IMG/VR virus record: IMGVR_UViG_3300044858_003969
Location: 1-34,917 of that record
Source: a virus
Strand: one strand, 5' to 3'
Length of the DNA stretch: 34,917 bases
Part shown: positions 20,660 to 29,019 of the stretch, piece after piece
How the letters are laid out: each line of letters opens with the position of its first letter
Position numbering within the stretch: position 1 is the stretch's first letter
The notes under the pieces: model-generated
Database searches by the model: none
Seen by the model: only the letters and a program-made list of their open reading frames with translations
What the model was told of the DNA's origin: nothing
Program-made: the position numbers and the translations under genes

Positions 20660-23600
20660 TTAAACGGCGAGGGCTGGGGTGGGGAGTTTGCGGTTGAGTT
20701 CGCTCATGAGGTTTTTAATTTCAGTGACGAGCCCGGTGAGGCCGGAGGTGCCGCCCTCGCTGCCACCGCCACTGCCGGAGCCGTCGAGGTTCATCGTGAT
20801 CGGCTCGGCGAGGGCGGTGCGGATGGCGGCGATGGAGTCGGCGGCGTCGAGGGTGAGCTTGATGGCTCCGGCGGAGAAGGCCGAGAGGGTTTCTTTTAGC
20901 GGGTTTGTGTCGCCATCGAGGGGGACGGTGGCGGTCTTGGTGGAGAGGTCGGCGATCTTTTTCTCAGCGGTGCTCGTGTCGGCGTCGGCGGTGATGGTGG
21001 CTTTTTTGCCGTTCGCGTTAAGGATGGCGTCGAGGGCTTCCTTGGCGGCTTCGGCGTCTTTCACTCCGAGAGATTCCACGATCATCTGGGTGCGTTTTTC
21101 CCCGACGACGCCGTCGAGGGCGTCTTGGAGTTCATCCATCTTTTCGAAACCTTGAGTCTCGAGGAGGGCTTTAGCGGTCTTGGTTCCGGCGAAGCTGTCG
21201 AGCTTTACCATGGCGCGGTCGATGTCGGTCTCTCCGGTGATCTGGAGGGCGAGCAGCTTCTGCGCTTCGGTGGGGATGCCTTCGAGGTTGGCTTTCACTT
21301 CTTCCAGGCTGCGGGCGCCAAGGGTCTCGAAACTGGCTTGGAAGTTCTTGTTGATCGTCTCCATGTTTTGGAGCGTGGCAAAGGCTTCGTTGATGTTGTC
21401 CTTGCCCGTAATCTCCAAGGCGACGGCGATGGCTTTCGGGTTGGAGTTTGCGGAGATTTCTGCTAGGAGGTCTTTCCAGCGTGTGTCGTCCACCGTGGTG
21501 GTGATGGTGACGACGGCCTCTTTGTTGCCGATGCCAGCGGCGGCGTTTTTGGCGTTGACCATGTTGGTCGCGAGGCGTTCGGCTTCCTTGGCGTTGTTTC
21601 CGACGAGCGGCAAGTATTCTGCCGTCAGCTTTGCGATCTCTTTTTCATTATCCAGTTTCTGCTTTTGCGCTTCGAGAGACTTGACCAATTCCTCGTTGCC
21701 GCTGGCCTTGGCGGTGTTGATTTGGGTTTCAAGTTCGATGAGGGCGACAGCGTTGGCTCTCTCGGTGGCGGCGGCGGCTTCGGCGTCGGCCTTGATTTTG
21801 GCACGCTCCTCTTTTTCTTTTTCGAGTTGCTCGGTGGACTTGGCGCGCTCGGCGTTGGTGGCGCCGACTCGCGTGGCGATTTCGGCCTCGATGTCGGCGA
21901 CTTTTTGGGCCTGTTCTCCGGTATTGAAAAACTCGGTGTTTGCTTCGGAGAGGTTTTCTTTAAAACGATCGACGCTCCCCGCGAGATTGGTGCCGATGTC
22001 TTCGGCAGCGAGTTCGGCGGCGATGGGGATGCGTTGCAGGGCGAGTTCGGCGGAGGTGGCTCCGGCCTCGGCGCTCTGTTTTAGGCTTTCGGCCATGCCG
22101 GAAAACATTGGCCCCATGCCTGCAAAAGTGTCGGCGAGAGACCCGGCGACTTTTTCTTTCACATATCCGGCGACGAAATCGAAAGCCGACTTGATGACCA
22201 TGAGCGTGGGGCCATCAGAGCGGAAAACATTGGCGATGATTTCGGCGACGGTATCAAAGGCGGCCGAGAAAATGTTGATGATCGAGTTGCCGGTCTGCAT
22301 GACCTGGAGTTTTGCGGACTCGAAGAAGGCTTTGAATGCAAGGCCGAGTTCGCCGACTGAAATGGCATCCACGGCGCTCTGAAATCCCGACATGGCTTTC
22401 TCGCCGCCGAGGAAGGCGTCGGCGAGGTTTTGGCCGATCTTGGCGGCGTCGATGCGGGAGAGGGCCGAGGTGATGGCGTCGATCGCGGGGAGGGCTTTGT
22501 CGAGGATGCCGGCGGCGAAGTCTCGGACTTTTTCGCCGATGGTTTTGAATCGGTCACCGACGGCGTCGAAGGTGGCGTTGCGGCGGTCCATGATCTCGGC
22601 CATGGAGCCGACGGTGTCGCGGGCTTCGCCGAGTTCGCCTTCGAGATTGGTAAGGAGGGGCAGGAGTTCGGCACCGGATTTGCCAAAGACTCCCATGGCG
22701 GCTGCTGCGCGCTTGGTGGGGTCGTCAATCGAGTTGATGCCGGAGGAGAGGATTTTAAATTGCTCGGTGGGGAGCTTGCCTTCGAGTTCGTCCACGGAGA
22801 CGCCCATGGCGGCGAAGGCATTGGCGGCGGTGCCGGAGCCATCGCGGGCGTCCTCGATGTTCTTCTGCATCTTGGCGATCGAGGAGCCGACTTTCTCCGC
22901 GCCGATGCCGGAATTGTCGAAAGCACGCTCGAGGACGAGGAGCTTGCCTGCGGTCTCGCCGGTGGAGGCGGAGAGGTCGGAGAGGCGGCCGCCGAGGTCG
23001 AGGGCGTCGGTGAAACCTTGGATCGTTCCGCGCACGGCGGCGAAGGCGGAATCAAGGACTGCGGTGAAGGCTTTGGCAGCGACTTGCCCAAGGCCGACGC
23101 CAGCAACAAACTTTCCAAACCCCATGCCGCTCTGCTCGCCCATTTTCTCGCTCTTGTTCCCGGCGTCTTGGATGTCCTTGCCGATCTCTTCGACTTGCGG
23201 GGATGCGGCAGCGAGCTTGGCGTCGGCTTTGCCTACAGCCTTCTCGAAGGTTTCCATCGAGATTCGGCCTTCAGAAAGATGCTTTTGGAGTTCTTCGACT
23301 TCTTGGTTGTAGATTTCCGTCGCGGAGCGGTTGGCTTTCGTGATGGCCTCGGCTTTTTTCTGTTCTTCCGATAGTGCCTTTGTTTCCTGCTCGGCTTTTT
23401 TAAGGGAGGCTTCGAGTTCTTCGTTGGCGCGCTTGGCTTCTTCGGTTTGCGGGGTCGCGGCTTTGAGCGCGGCCTCGGCTTTATCTATGGCGGAGGCATA
23501 GGTTTTTTGAGAGATCGCCCCGGCATCGAGGAGCTTTTGCAGCTCATCCACGGTGTCGCTGTAAACCTCAATCGCAGTCCGATTGGATTTGGTGACGGCC

Positions 23601-23845
23601 TCGGCTCGGCGAGTTTGATCTTCAAGTTCTTTGAAGCTCTTTGCCGCTTCGCTGACTTCGCCGCCGAGCTTTGCGAAAATGCCTTCGGCCGTTTTGATCT
23701 CCCGCATCTTTTGCGAGATTTCTTGAAAGGACAGGGTGCCGCTATCGACCTCGCCTTGCAGCGAAACCATCTGGTCTTGGATGGTCTTTAAGGTCTTCTC
23801 GAGCCCGACATCCTTGGCTCCGAATTCTACTGAGACATCGGCCAT
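20660..23845 (-). CDS. Tail tape measure protein
   Basis: A 1,061-residue protein, the longest in the genome. It is dominated by coiled coil, has a hydrophobic Gly/Ala segment (about 237-268) and ends in repeated helical units with TETDIDRAM-like and GVKDAEAAKEAL-like pieces. A ~55-residue block at 79-133 is duplicated at 163-217 (DNA 23447-23611 and 23195-23359). Length fixes the tail length; at about 0.15 nm per residue this gives a tail near 160 nm, a family-based rule. It lies after the chaperone genes with frameshift, the usual siphovirus order. Confidence 0.92.
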   Translation of the reverse strand: MADVSVEFGAKDVGLEKTLKTIQDQMVSLQGEVDSGTLSFQEISQKMREIKTAEGIFAKLGGEVSEAAKSFKELEDQTRRAEAVTKSNRTAIEVYSDTVDELQKLLDAGAISQKTYASAIDKAEAALKAATPQTEEAKRANEELEASLKKAEQETKALSEEQKKAEAITKANRSATEIYNQEVEELQKHLSEGRISMETFEKAVGKADAKLAAASPQVEEIGKDIQDAGNKSEKMGEQSGMGFGKFVAGVGLGQVAAKAFTAVLDSAFAAVRGTIQGFTDALDLGGRLSDLSASTGETAGKLLVLERAFDNSGIGAEKVGSSIAKMQKNIEDARDGSGTAANAFAAMGVSVDELEGKLPTEQFKILSSGINSIDDPTKRAAAAMGVFGKSGAELLPLLTNLEGELGEARDTVGSMAEIMDRRNATFDAVGDRFKTIGEKVRDFAAGILDKALPAIDAITSALSRIDAAKIGQNLADAFLGGEKAMSGFQSAVDAISVGELGLAFKAFFESAKLQVMQTGNSIINIFSAAFDTVAEIIANVFRSDGPTLMVIKSAFDFVAGYVKEKVAGSLADTFAGMGPMFSGMAESLKQSAEAGATSAELALQRIPIAAELAAEDIGTNLAGSVDRFKENLSEANTEFFNTGEQAQKVADIEAEIATRVGATNAERAKSTEQLEKEKEERAKIKADAEAAAATERANAVALIELETQINTAKASGNEELVKSLEAQKQKLDNEKEIAKLTAEYLPLVGNNAKEAERLATNMVNAKNAAAGIGNKEAVVTITTTVDDTRWKDLLAEISANSNPKAIAVALEITGKDNINEAFATLQNMETINKNFQASFETLGARSLEEVKANLEGIPTEAQKLLALQITGETDIDRAMVKLDSFAGTKTAKALLETQGFEKMDELQDALDGVVGEKRTQMIVESLGVKDAEAAKEALDAILNANGKKATITADADTSTAEKKIADLSTKTATVPLDGDTNPLKETLSAFSAGAIKLTLDAADSIAAIRTALAEPITMNLDGSGSGGGSEGGTSGLTGLVTEIKNLMSELNRKLPTPALAV

Positions 23846-23849
23846 GGCG

Positions 23850-24665
23850 TTACGCGGCCTCCTGGAGTTTGAGTTTTCTCTTTTTCAAAATCGTCTCCAT
23901 TTGCTTTTTCATTTTGCCAGCGACGATTGAGAGCCCTTGGAGTTTTTCGGTTTCGCGGAGAACCTTGTCGGCATATCGGCAGGTGTTTGTCAGAACGACG
24001 GTGGGAGAAAAGATGTTACCCGTGCGGTCTTCGACCGTGCCGAAATTGTAATCTCCAAGATGCCGCGTGACCCATCCGGGAATATCTCGAGTCATTGATC
24101 CAGAGACGACTTTTTTCAGCTGCTTGGCGCAAGCTGCCCAACCGGATTTGGCTAAGCCTGACTTGGCTTGTTGGGATTTCACATAGTCCGAAAGCGTGGT
24201 GTCTGGGACGAAATATTTATCCACAAACTTCCATCGCCCTATGTTTCGCGTGCCACTGCCTGCGCTGGACATCCTGCCGTTTTGAAAAGCTCCCTTGTGG
24301 ATTTGGCGTAAGGTTGCAGCGGTAGCGCCATCAAGAAAGTGCGCGGTGTCGGTGCCATAGACGGTGCCGTCTTTTTTTACAAAAAGCCGGATATTTCCTG
24401 TCTTATATCTCTCGTAATTTGAAGCTACGAAAGCCGTGAGTGTAGAAAAGATGCCGTATCGTTTTTTCCCGCCAAGCAGGTCGCGGGCGATGGCTGCTTT
24501 GCCTACTTTGTCGTCTTTACCGAATGGCTGAGTGCGGCGGGCAAATTCGACACACAGAAGCCGAGCATTCATGTGGACGGCGTCGGGGATCGTGGTCTCA
24601 CGAATCGTCGCGTAGTCTTTCATGATCTGCTCGAACTTGAGGTTTTCGAATTTGATTTTGGGCAT
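23850..24665 (-). CDS. Hypothetical protein between chaperone and tape measure
   Basis: A 271-residue basic protein I do not recognise. It has lower GC content than the tape measure gene after it. Seen parts: an N-terminal helical region with MNARLLCVEFARRTQPF, a middle with TAFVASNYERYKTGNIRLFV and DTAHFLDGATAATL, and a Lys-rich C-terminus. The style (FARRTQPFG, VASNYERYKTGNIRLFVKKDG) recalls phage proteins of minor tail or morphogenesis type. In most siphoviruses the tape measure follows the frameshifted chaperone directly, so this gene is an insertion in the usual order. Confidence 0.65.
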   Translation of the reverse strand: MPKIKFENLKFEQIMKDYATIRETTIPDAVHMNARLLCVEFARRTQPFGKDDKVGKAAIARDLLGGKKRYGIFSTLTAFVASNYERYKTGNIRLFVKKDGTVYGTDTAHFLDGATAATLRQIHKGAFQNGRMSSAGSGTRNIGRWKFVDKYFVPDTTLSDYVKSQQAKSGLAKSGWAACAKQLKKVVSGSMTRDIPGWVTRHLGDYNFGTVEDRTGNIFSPTVVLTNTCRYADKVLRETEKLQGLSIVAGKMKKQMETILKKRKLKLQEAA

Positions 24666-24666
24666 C

Positions 24667-25301
24667 TCAGGTCAGGTTCTCGAAAGCGGCTTCTATCGCT
24701 GCGAGGGAGTCAAAATCGGTGGCGCGGTTGTTTCGTCCCCAGACTCGTTTGCGCCCGTGCGCGAAGTCGTCGGCGTGGAGGATTTGAAGGCCGGCCGCGA
24801 ACGGGAGGTCTTCGAGGATTTCGCGGAAGCCCCAGCCGGTGGTCTTGGCGATGCGGTAGACATAGCTCGCGAGCCAGCCGGGGCTGTTTAGTTTCCCGCC
24901 GAATCCTTCGCGCCTGGCTGGCTGGAATAGCTGGCGAAGTATTCGTTGGTGCGCTCGAGGCACAGGCTTTGGAGGTCGGCGATTTCTTGGGCGGAGGGAG
25001 ATTGCTTTTCCATCCAATCATCGACGGCAGCGGCGAATCGGGGGAAGTCATTCACGACGGCGCGGACGGAGGATTTCGGCGCGCCATGGATGAAGCCGAA
25101 TCCGCTTGCTCGCCACATGATGTCCATGTCGGTGGCAAGGATTTTGCAGCGCTGCATCCATGAGATTTCGAGCGCGGCGGTGGGGCGGAGTTCCCAGCGG
25201 GAGAATTTTTGCGGGCCACTTGTCATGGCTTGCTCGCGGAGGACTTCGTCGTCAGTTTCGAGGGTTTCGTTCGTGGTGGATTTGTCGTTGTTTTTTTTCA
25301 T
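24667..25301 (-). CDS. Tail assembly chaperone, -1 frameshift product (gpGT-like)
   Basis: Reading through the GGGAAAC site with a -1 shift joins the 137-residue upstream frame to a 74-residue extension without a start codon of its own (LNSPGWLASYVYRIAKTTGW to ENLT), giving 211 residues. The extension has the GWLASYVYRIAKTTGWGF style of phage gpT parts. In lambda both gpG and gpGT are needed to fold the tape measure protein before tail polymerisation, with GT binding the tail tube protein. Position upstream of the tape measure fits. Confidence 0.82.
24888..25301 (-). CDS. Tail assembly chaperone, short form (gpG-like)
   Basis: The 137-residue in-frame product ending at TAA 24888-24890. It starts at the ATG at 25301, which overlaps the previous stop by ATGA; the longer frame to 25505 is inside the upstream gene. 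It has an acidic N-terminus (NETLETDDEVLREQ) and a helical C-terminus ending SQPGAKDSAGN. The final three codons carry the slippery heptamer, so both forms are made from one gene. Confidence 0.82.
   Translation of the reverse strand: MKKNNDKSTTNETLETDDEVLREQAMTSGPQKFSRWELRPTAALEISWMQRCKILATDMDIMWRASGFGFIHGAPKSSVRAVVNDFPRFAAAVDDWMEKQSPSAQEIADLQSLCLERTNEYFASYSSQPGAKDSAGN
24891..24897 (-). promoter_or_regulatory. Slippery heptamer GGGAAAC for -1 frameshift
   Basis: On the minus strand the frame reads G GGA AAC TAA, a canonical X XXY YYZ heptamer directly before the stop codon. Slipping back one base opens the 74-codon extension. The lambda G/GT site is GGGAAAG. A short CAGC-GCTG hairpin and a GCTCGCGAGC palindrome lie just after it and might stimulate it. 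Confidence 0.85.
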
Positions 25302-25702
25302 AGAAATTTGGCGAAGCGCTTCTTGTCGGCTTCGGTGGCGTTCTCGGAGATCGAGACGATTTTCCCGTTGCGCTCGAAAACGAGTTGGCGCGGGGTGGCT
25401 TTGACGACACTGACGAGGGTGTCTCGGTTGCGGAGGGCGGCGATGAGGTAGGCGACCGGGTGCTCGGGGTTTTTCTCTAAGAAAATGTCGGCATCGCGGA
25501 ACCACTCCATGACCTGGTTGGCCTGCTGGCCGCTGGTGGGATGGTTGGCGAGGAAGTGGAAGACGGTCGTTTCGTCGCCGGAATCGCGGCGGATGCGCGT
25601 GGCGGGAGCGGCGGGGTTCTCAGGTTCGAAGCCGAGCGTCAGGAGGATCGTGGCGAGCTTGAGGTCGCGGGTGCTGAAAACTGCCAGTGGTTTTGTCGTC
25701 AT
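25298..25702 (-). CDS. Hypothetical tail-assembly-region protein
   Basis: A 134-residue protein: FSTRDLKLATILLTLGFEPE, FHFLANHP, then MEWFRDADIF and HPVAYLIAALRNRDTLVSVV. It looks like a small alpha/beta fold. It lies between the likely tail tube gene and the chaperone and overlaps the chaperone start by ATGA. No known function; a minor tail protein or chaperone is likely by position. Confidence 0.6.
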   Translation of the reverse strand: MTTKPLAVFSTRDLKLATILLTLGFEPENPAAPATRIRRDSGDETTVFHFLANHPTSGQQANQVMEWFRDADIFLEKNPEHPVAYLIAALRNRDTLVSVVKATPRQLVFERNGKIVSISENATEADKKRFAKFL

Positions 25703-25714
25703 TTTTCGTAGGGA

Positions 25715-25744
25715 GCCCGGCGCGGTGAATCACACGCGCCGGGC
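25715..25744. other. Perfect 10-bp stem hairpin after tail tube gene
   Basis: GCCCGGCGCG (25715-25724) and CGCGCCGGGC (25735-25744) form a perfect stem with a ten-base loop. It lies in the 55-base gap between the likely tail tube gene and the next gene. On the minus strand it is followed by TCCCT, not by a long T run, so it may be a weak terminator or an mRNA-stabilising hairpin. Confidence 0.7.
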
Positions 25745-25757
25745 GCTGGGTGCGGGC

Positions 25758-26126
25758 TTAGGAAGCAGACATCGAGGTCTGGTAAGAGCGGGCGGTTAGA
25801 GAGACGGTCTCGAACTGCTCGGCGGCGAAGTTGCTCGTGAGGCCGGTGACGATGGTTGTCGCTCCGAGATCCACGGAGCCTGGCATGGTGATGGTCAACG
25901 CGCTGCCGACCGAAGCGGAGAAGGTGCCGGTGCGCATGCCCTCGATTGAGATTTCTTGGATGGGCTCAGCGACCGCCACGGCGACAACGCCGCCTTGGTC
26001 GTCTTTGACCTCGGAGAGTGCGGCGGTTTCGTTGACGGAAAAGCTAGTGACGATAAGCCCTGTGACATCGGGCGTGCCGTATTCGGCGGAGCTGACTGCG
26101 GATGAGCGATAGAGTGTGGCGGCCAT
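25758..26126 (-). CDS. Major tail (tube) protein candidate
   Basis: A 122-residue beta-rich protein (VTGLIVTSFSVNETAALSEV, ITMPGSVDLGATTIVTGLTS) of the style of phage tail tube proteins. It has its own AC-rich leader (CCACCACCACC) before the ATG and is followed by a strong hairpin, as expected for a highly expressed gene. Position fits: after the tail terminator candidate and before the tail chaperone. It is short for a tube protein, so a related tail gene is possible. Confidence 0.65.
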   Translation of the reverse strand: MAATLYRSSAVSSAEYGTPDVTGLIVTSFSVNETAALSEVKDDQGGVVAVAVAEPIQEISIEGMRTGTFSASVGSALTITMPGSVDLGATTIVTGLTSNFAAEQFETVSLTARSYQTSMSAS

Positions 26127-26178
26127 GGTGGTGGTGGAGTTGGGTTGGTGGTTGCGGGTTTCGGAAGGGAGGCGCGTG

Positions 26179-26586
26179 TCAAATGCCGGAGGTCGTGAAC
26201 GCGAAACTCAGCGCGGCGGTGGTGACCCACCGGCCGTCGGATTGCGTGTCATCGACCGAGCGGAGGTCGGCGCCGGCGAGGGTCAGGTCGGGCTCGAAGG
26301 CGTCGGCGAGATCGGCGGCGGAAAGGAGGGAGGAGCGGAGGGATTCGGCGAGCGCGGCGTGCGCTTCGAGCGAGCCTTCGATGACGGAGGGAGTGACCAG
26401 CACGATGCTCGCGGTGGCTTTGTAGAAGCCACGGGCGACGGCTTCGGTGGATTCGCACCCGGCGAGGAGGACGGGCTGGTCCTGCGGGATTGTGTCGGCG
26501 CTCTGGCCGGTGTGGACGGGGATGCCGTCAAAGGCGGGTTGGCTGCGGAGCCACGCGGCGAGGGAGGTTTCGACCGGGATGTTCAC
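26179..26586 (-). CDS. Tail terminator/completion protein candidate
   Basis: A 135-residue protein beginning MNIPVETSLAAWLRSQPAF. The middle has YKATASIVLVTPSVIEGSLEAHAALAESL, a strand then helix often seen in tail terminators of the gpU kind. It lies between the head-tail joining candidate and the likely tail tube gene, the normal place. Assignment is mainly by position and style. Confidence 0.58.
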   Translation of the reverse strand: MNIPVETSLAAWLRSQPAFDGIPVHTGQSADTIPQDQPVLLAGCESTEAVARGFYKATASIVLVTPSVIEGSLEAHAALAESLRSSLLSAADLADAFEPDLTLAGADLRSVDDTQSDGRWVTTAALSFAFTTSGI

Positions 26587-26903
26587 GCGGCACCTCCTGG
26601 CGACATGGTGGCGAGGTATTCGCCGGGGGCGTGGGTCTCGCTGACTTGGCTGATGAAATAGGTCTTGGCGCTGAAGGTGACGGCTTCGCCTCGGCGCGGT
26701 GGCGATTGCAGGTCGGCGGCTAGGAAGCGGATCGAAAACTCGCCGCCTTGGCGGAGTCCGCCGGTCTCGAGGTCGAGGCCGATGGAGACGGGGGCGAGGC
26801 AGACGACGATTTCAGCCTGGCGAAATTTGACCGTGGTGCCGTGCGCGGTTTGGCGCAGTTGCGCGGAGCGGAGAGCGAGGGCGTTGCGAGCGGTGGGCGA
26901 CAC
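26583..26903 (-). CDS. Head-tail joining protein candidate
   Basis: A 106-residue protein with a GTG start at 26903. It is beta-rich: TTVKFRQAEIVVCLAPVSI, then VTFSAKTYFISQVSETHAPG near the end. Phage attachment proteins of the lambda FII kind have this length, end and place after the capsid gene. It overlaps the next gene by ATGA. Its start comes after a terminator and a host-like repeat, so it probably has its own promoter or is read by leak-through. Confidence 0.55.
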   Translation of the reverse strand: MSPTARNALALRSAQLRQTAHGTTVKFRQAEIVVCLAPVSIGLDLETGGLRQGGEFSIRFLAADLQSPPRRGEAVTFSAKTYFISQVSETHAPGEYLATMSPGGAA

Positions 26904-26915
26904 GACACTGGGGCC

Positions 26916-26960
26916 GTGTCAAAAGATTTGCTCTCACGGAGGCGCGGGGACACGGAGGGA
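26916..26960. repeat. Host-like intergenic repeat, copy 1
   Basis: GTGTCAAAAG followed by CTCTCACGGAGGCGCGGGGACACGGAGGG (split here at 26931). It is similar to the copy at 30773-30817. Repeats of the CACGGAGGCACGGAG type are widespread between genes in several bacterial phyla, including PVC bacteria, so this may have come from the host. Lies directly next to the capsid terminator. Confidence 0.6.
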
Positions 26961-27006
26961 AAAAAAAGAAAAGCCCCCGGCAGGAGTGAGACTGCCGAGG
27001 GCTTTT
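26960..27006 (-). terminator. Intrinsic terminator after the major capsid gene
   Basis: On the minus strand, 36 bases after the capsid stop: AAAAGCCC, one mismatch, CGGCAG, an eight-base loop, CTGCCG, GGGCTTTT, then C and eight T. Stem 26969-27006, T run opposite 26960-26967. This is a textbook Rho-independent terminator. It would end or reduce transcription after the capsid gene, so that capsid is made in excess over tail genes. Confidence 0.92.
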
Positions 27007-27042
27007 GCGGGCGAGGAGCGCGGTGCGGGCGCTTTGCGGGAA

Positions 27043-27891
27043 TTAGTCTGGGATGATGAGGGCCATCGTGCCAGCGGTGAGGCCAGCGGCTGCGCCGAAC
27101 ATCACTTCAAGCGATGCGATGAGCGAGCGGGTGCTCTTGTCCGAATACACATTGTAAGAGACGGTCAGGCCGATCTGGTCGAGCGTGACGCTGTCGCTGA
27201 CGAGGTAGTCGTTGTCGGCGAGGGCTGGAACGCCTGCGGCCATGACGAGCGCTTCTGGCGAGCACGCGAAGCCTTTGAGGCCTGCTTCTCCGCCGAACGC
27301 TGTGGCGTAGTGGACGCCGTTTTCAAATCCGTAAGCGCCGTCGCCGAGATTGAGGGCGGTAGTGCTGGTCGGGATGAGGTTCGAGTAGATGACGGGAGAG
27401 ACCACGAGGCCTTTGCGCATCGACTTGTGGACGCCTGCCCAGAGTTTGGGAAGGTCGCCGGAGGTCGCGGTGATCGCGCTCTCAGCGGATTCCACGACAG
27501 CCGCGCCGAAGTTGGCAACGGTCACGGGAGTTGTGGCGAGGGTCCAGATTTTGTCGGCGATCGCGTCGACATTGATCTGGATGAGGCGCTCCAAGCGGTG
27601 CGCGCTCTGGAGGTCGCTGTAAGCGAGGCCGAAGGGCTGATAGATGTGGTCGAGGACGACGCTGGCTTTTCCGAGGGTCGTGCCGCCGATCGAGTTGAAG
27701 GTGGTGGGGTTCACCGATGTGGACGCAGTCGCGGAAGCAATTGGCACATGGATGGTGTCCTTTGGCTTCTTAACTTCCGAGCTGAAGTCGGAGGCGAAGA
27801 GGTTGAGCGCGGAGAGGCGCTTGCTGAGGACGGTTTTTGTCTGGGCGGCGATGGAGTCCGCAACCAGGGCTGAATCGATTGTATTGGGCAT
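27043..27891 (-). CDS. Major capsid protein
   Basis: A 282-residue protein of the HK97-fold kind, like small P22-type or lambda-gpE-position coats: SALNLFASDFSSEVKKPKDT, LERLIQINVDAIADKIWTLA, and a strand-rich C-terminal part with YNVYSDKSTRSLIASLEVMFGAAAG. It follows the protease-scaffold gene by 36 bases and is followed by a strong terminator. The leader has AAGGAG about 25 bases upstream, too far to be a normal Shine-Dalgarno, then ACCACCACCACC directly before the ATG. Capsid identity rests on place, size and style. Confidence 0.82.
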   Translation of the reverse strand: MPNTIDSALVADSIAAQTKTVLSKRLSALNLFASDFSSEVKKPKDTIHVPIASATASTSVNPTTFNSIGGTTLGKASVVLDHIYQPFGLAYSDLQSAHRLERLIQINVDAIADKIWTLATTPVTVANFGAAVVESAESAITATSGDLPKLWAGVHKSMRKGLVVSPVIYSNLIPTSTTALNLGDGAYGFENGVHYATAFGGEAGLKGFACSPEALVMAAGVPALADNDYLVSDSVTLDQIGLTVSYNVYSDKSTRSLIASLEVMFGAAAGLTAGTMALIIPD

Positions 27892-27927
27892 TTTGGTGGT
27901 GGTGGTTTGGTTGGTTTCTCCTTGGCC

Positions 27928-29019
27928 TTATGCCTTGGAAATTTTGGAACGGTGCTGCCAGATGGCGGCTTTGTGTTTCTCGAAGAGGGCCGAGGCGGTT
28001 TTGCGGTCTCCGGCTTCCACGGCGGCGATGTATTCGGCGACGGGGTCGGAGGCTTCGGGGCTGGCGTTGTCGATGACTGGGACGACGCGGGCGGCGGAGA
28101 GGCCGAGGCTGCGCTCGAGGCGTTGCAGGGCTTCGCGCTCGGTGTCGAGTTGGGCCTTGTAGCTGCGGGCTTCGGCGAGGGCGCCGTCGCGCTCGGCGAG
28201 GGCGGCGTTGTATTTGGCAAGGATCTGGTCGGCGGCGGCGATCTTGGCGACGGGGGTCTCGATGACTTCGGGCTCGGGGGTGGGCTCGGCTTCGAGGACG
28301 GGCTCGGCGGCGGGCTCGGCGGCCGGGGCTTCGACAACTTCGGGGGCGTTTTCGCTGACGACGGTGTCGAGGATTTCGACCTCGGGCTCGGCGGCGGGTT
28401 GGGTTTCGGCTTGGCTCTGCATAGATTTTGCCTTGGCGAAGGTGTCAAATCTCTCCCTGAGTTGGGCGGGGGTTGCGGTGGCCGCGGCAGCGACGCCTTC
28501 CTCGATGGCGTCGGCGAATCCGAGGGCGACGGCTTCTACGGCATCAAGCCAGGTTTCGGCGTCCATCATCTCGGCGATGCGGTCGGCCTCCATGCCTGTT
28601 TTCCGCACATAGGCGTTGCGGAGGGAGTCTTTGAGTTTGTCGAGGAGGTCGGCTTCGCGGCGTAGCTGGTCGCTGTCTCCCATGCTGACGGTCCACGGGT
28701 TGTGGATCATGAGGAGAGCGTTGTCGGCGATGTAGACGGGAGCGCCGGCCATGGCGATGACCGAGGCCATGCTGGCTGCGAGCGCGTCGATGTGGACGGT
28801 CAGACCGCCTTGGTGCCGCCGGAGGGCGTTATAAATGGCCGTTCCCTCAACCACGGACCCACCGGGCGAGTTGATGCGAAGGTGGATGTGCTGGCCGTCG
28901 AGCTTGCCGAGGTCGGCGAGGAACTCTTTTGACCCTGCGCCAAAAGCACCGACTTCATCGTAGAGGTGAATCGTTGCCGTGCCGTCGTTGGATTTTTCCA
29001 ATGCATAGAATTTGATCAT
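27928..29019 (-). CDS. ClpP-like capsid maturation protease with scaffold tail
   Basis: A 363-residue protein from the ATG at 29019, coupled by ATGA to the portal gene. Residues 1-200 are a ClpP-type serine protease: NSPGGSVVEG at 50-59, catalytic Ser83 in ALAASMAS and His106 in LLMIHNPW. Residues 210-270 are rich in Glu, Pro and Ala, followed by a helical, coiled-coil-like end with a basic tip. This is the lambda gpC/Nu3 design, where the scaffold is part of the protease. A shorter internal scaffold start, such as the MQSQAET Met near 200, is possible. Confidence 0.88.
   Translation of the reverse strand: MIKFYALEKSNDGTATIHLYDEVGAFGAGSKEFLADLGKLDGQHIHLRINSPGGSVVEGTAIYNALRRHQGGLTVHIDALAASMASVIAMAGAPVYIADNALLMIHNPWTVSMGDSDQLRREADLLDKLKDSLRNAYVRKTGMEADRIAEMMDAETWLDAVEAVALGFADAIEEGVAAAATATPAQLRERFDTFAKAKSMQSQAETQPAAEPEVEILDTVVSENAPEVVEAPAAEPAAEPVLEAEPTPEPEVIETPVAKIAAADQILAKYNAALAERDGALAEARSYKAQLDTEREALQRLERSLGLSAARVVPVIDNASPEASDPVAEYIAAVEAGDRKTASALFEKHKAAIWQHRSKISKA

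Noticed and set aside
21180-23374. Several long plus-strand frames
   Set aside because: They lie opposite the tape measure gene, whose Ala/Glu/Lys codons read as Ser/Phe/Leu or Gly/Val on the other strand. No gene start or context.
26447-27873. Plus-strand frames opposite the capsid and head-tail joining genes
   Set aside because: Shadows of the capsid and head-tail genes; they also run across the strong terminator and have no domain.
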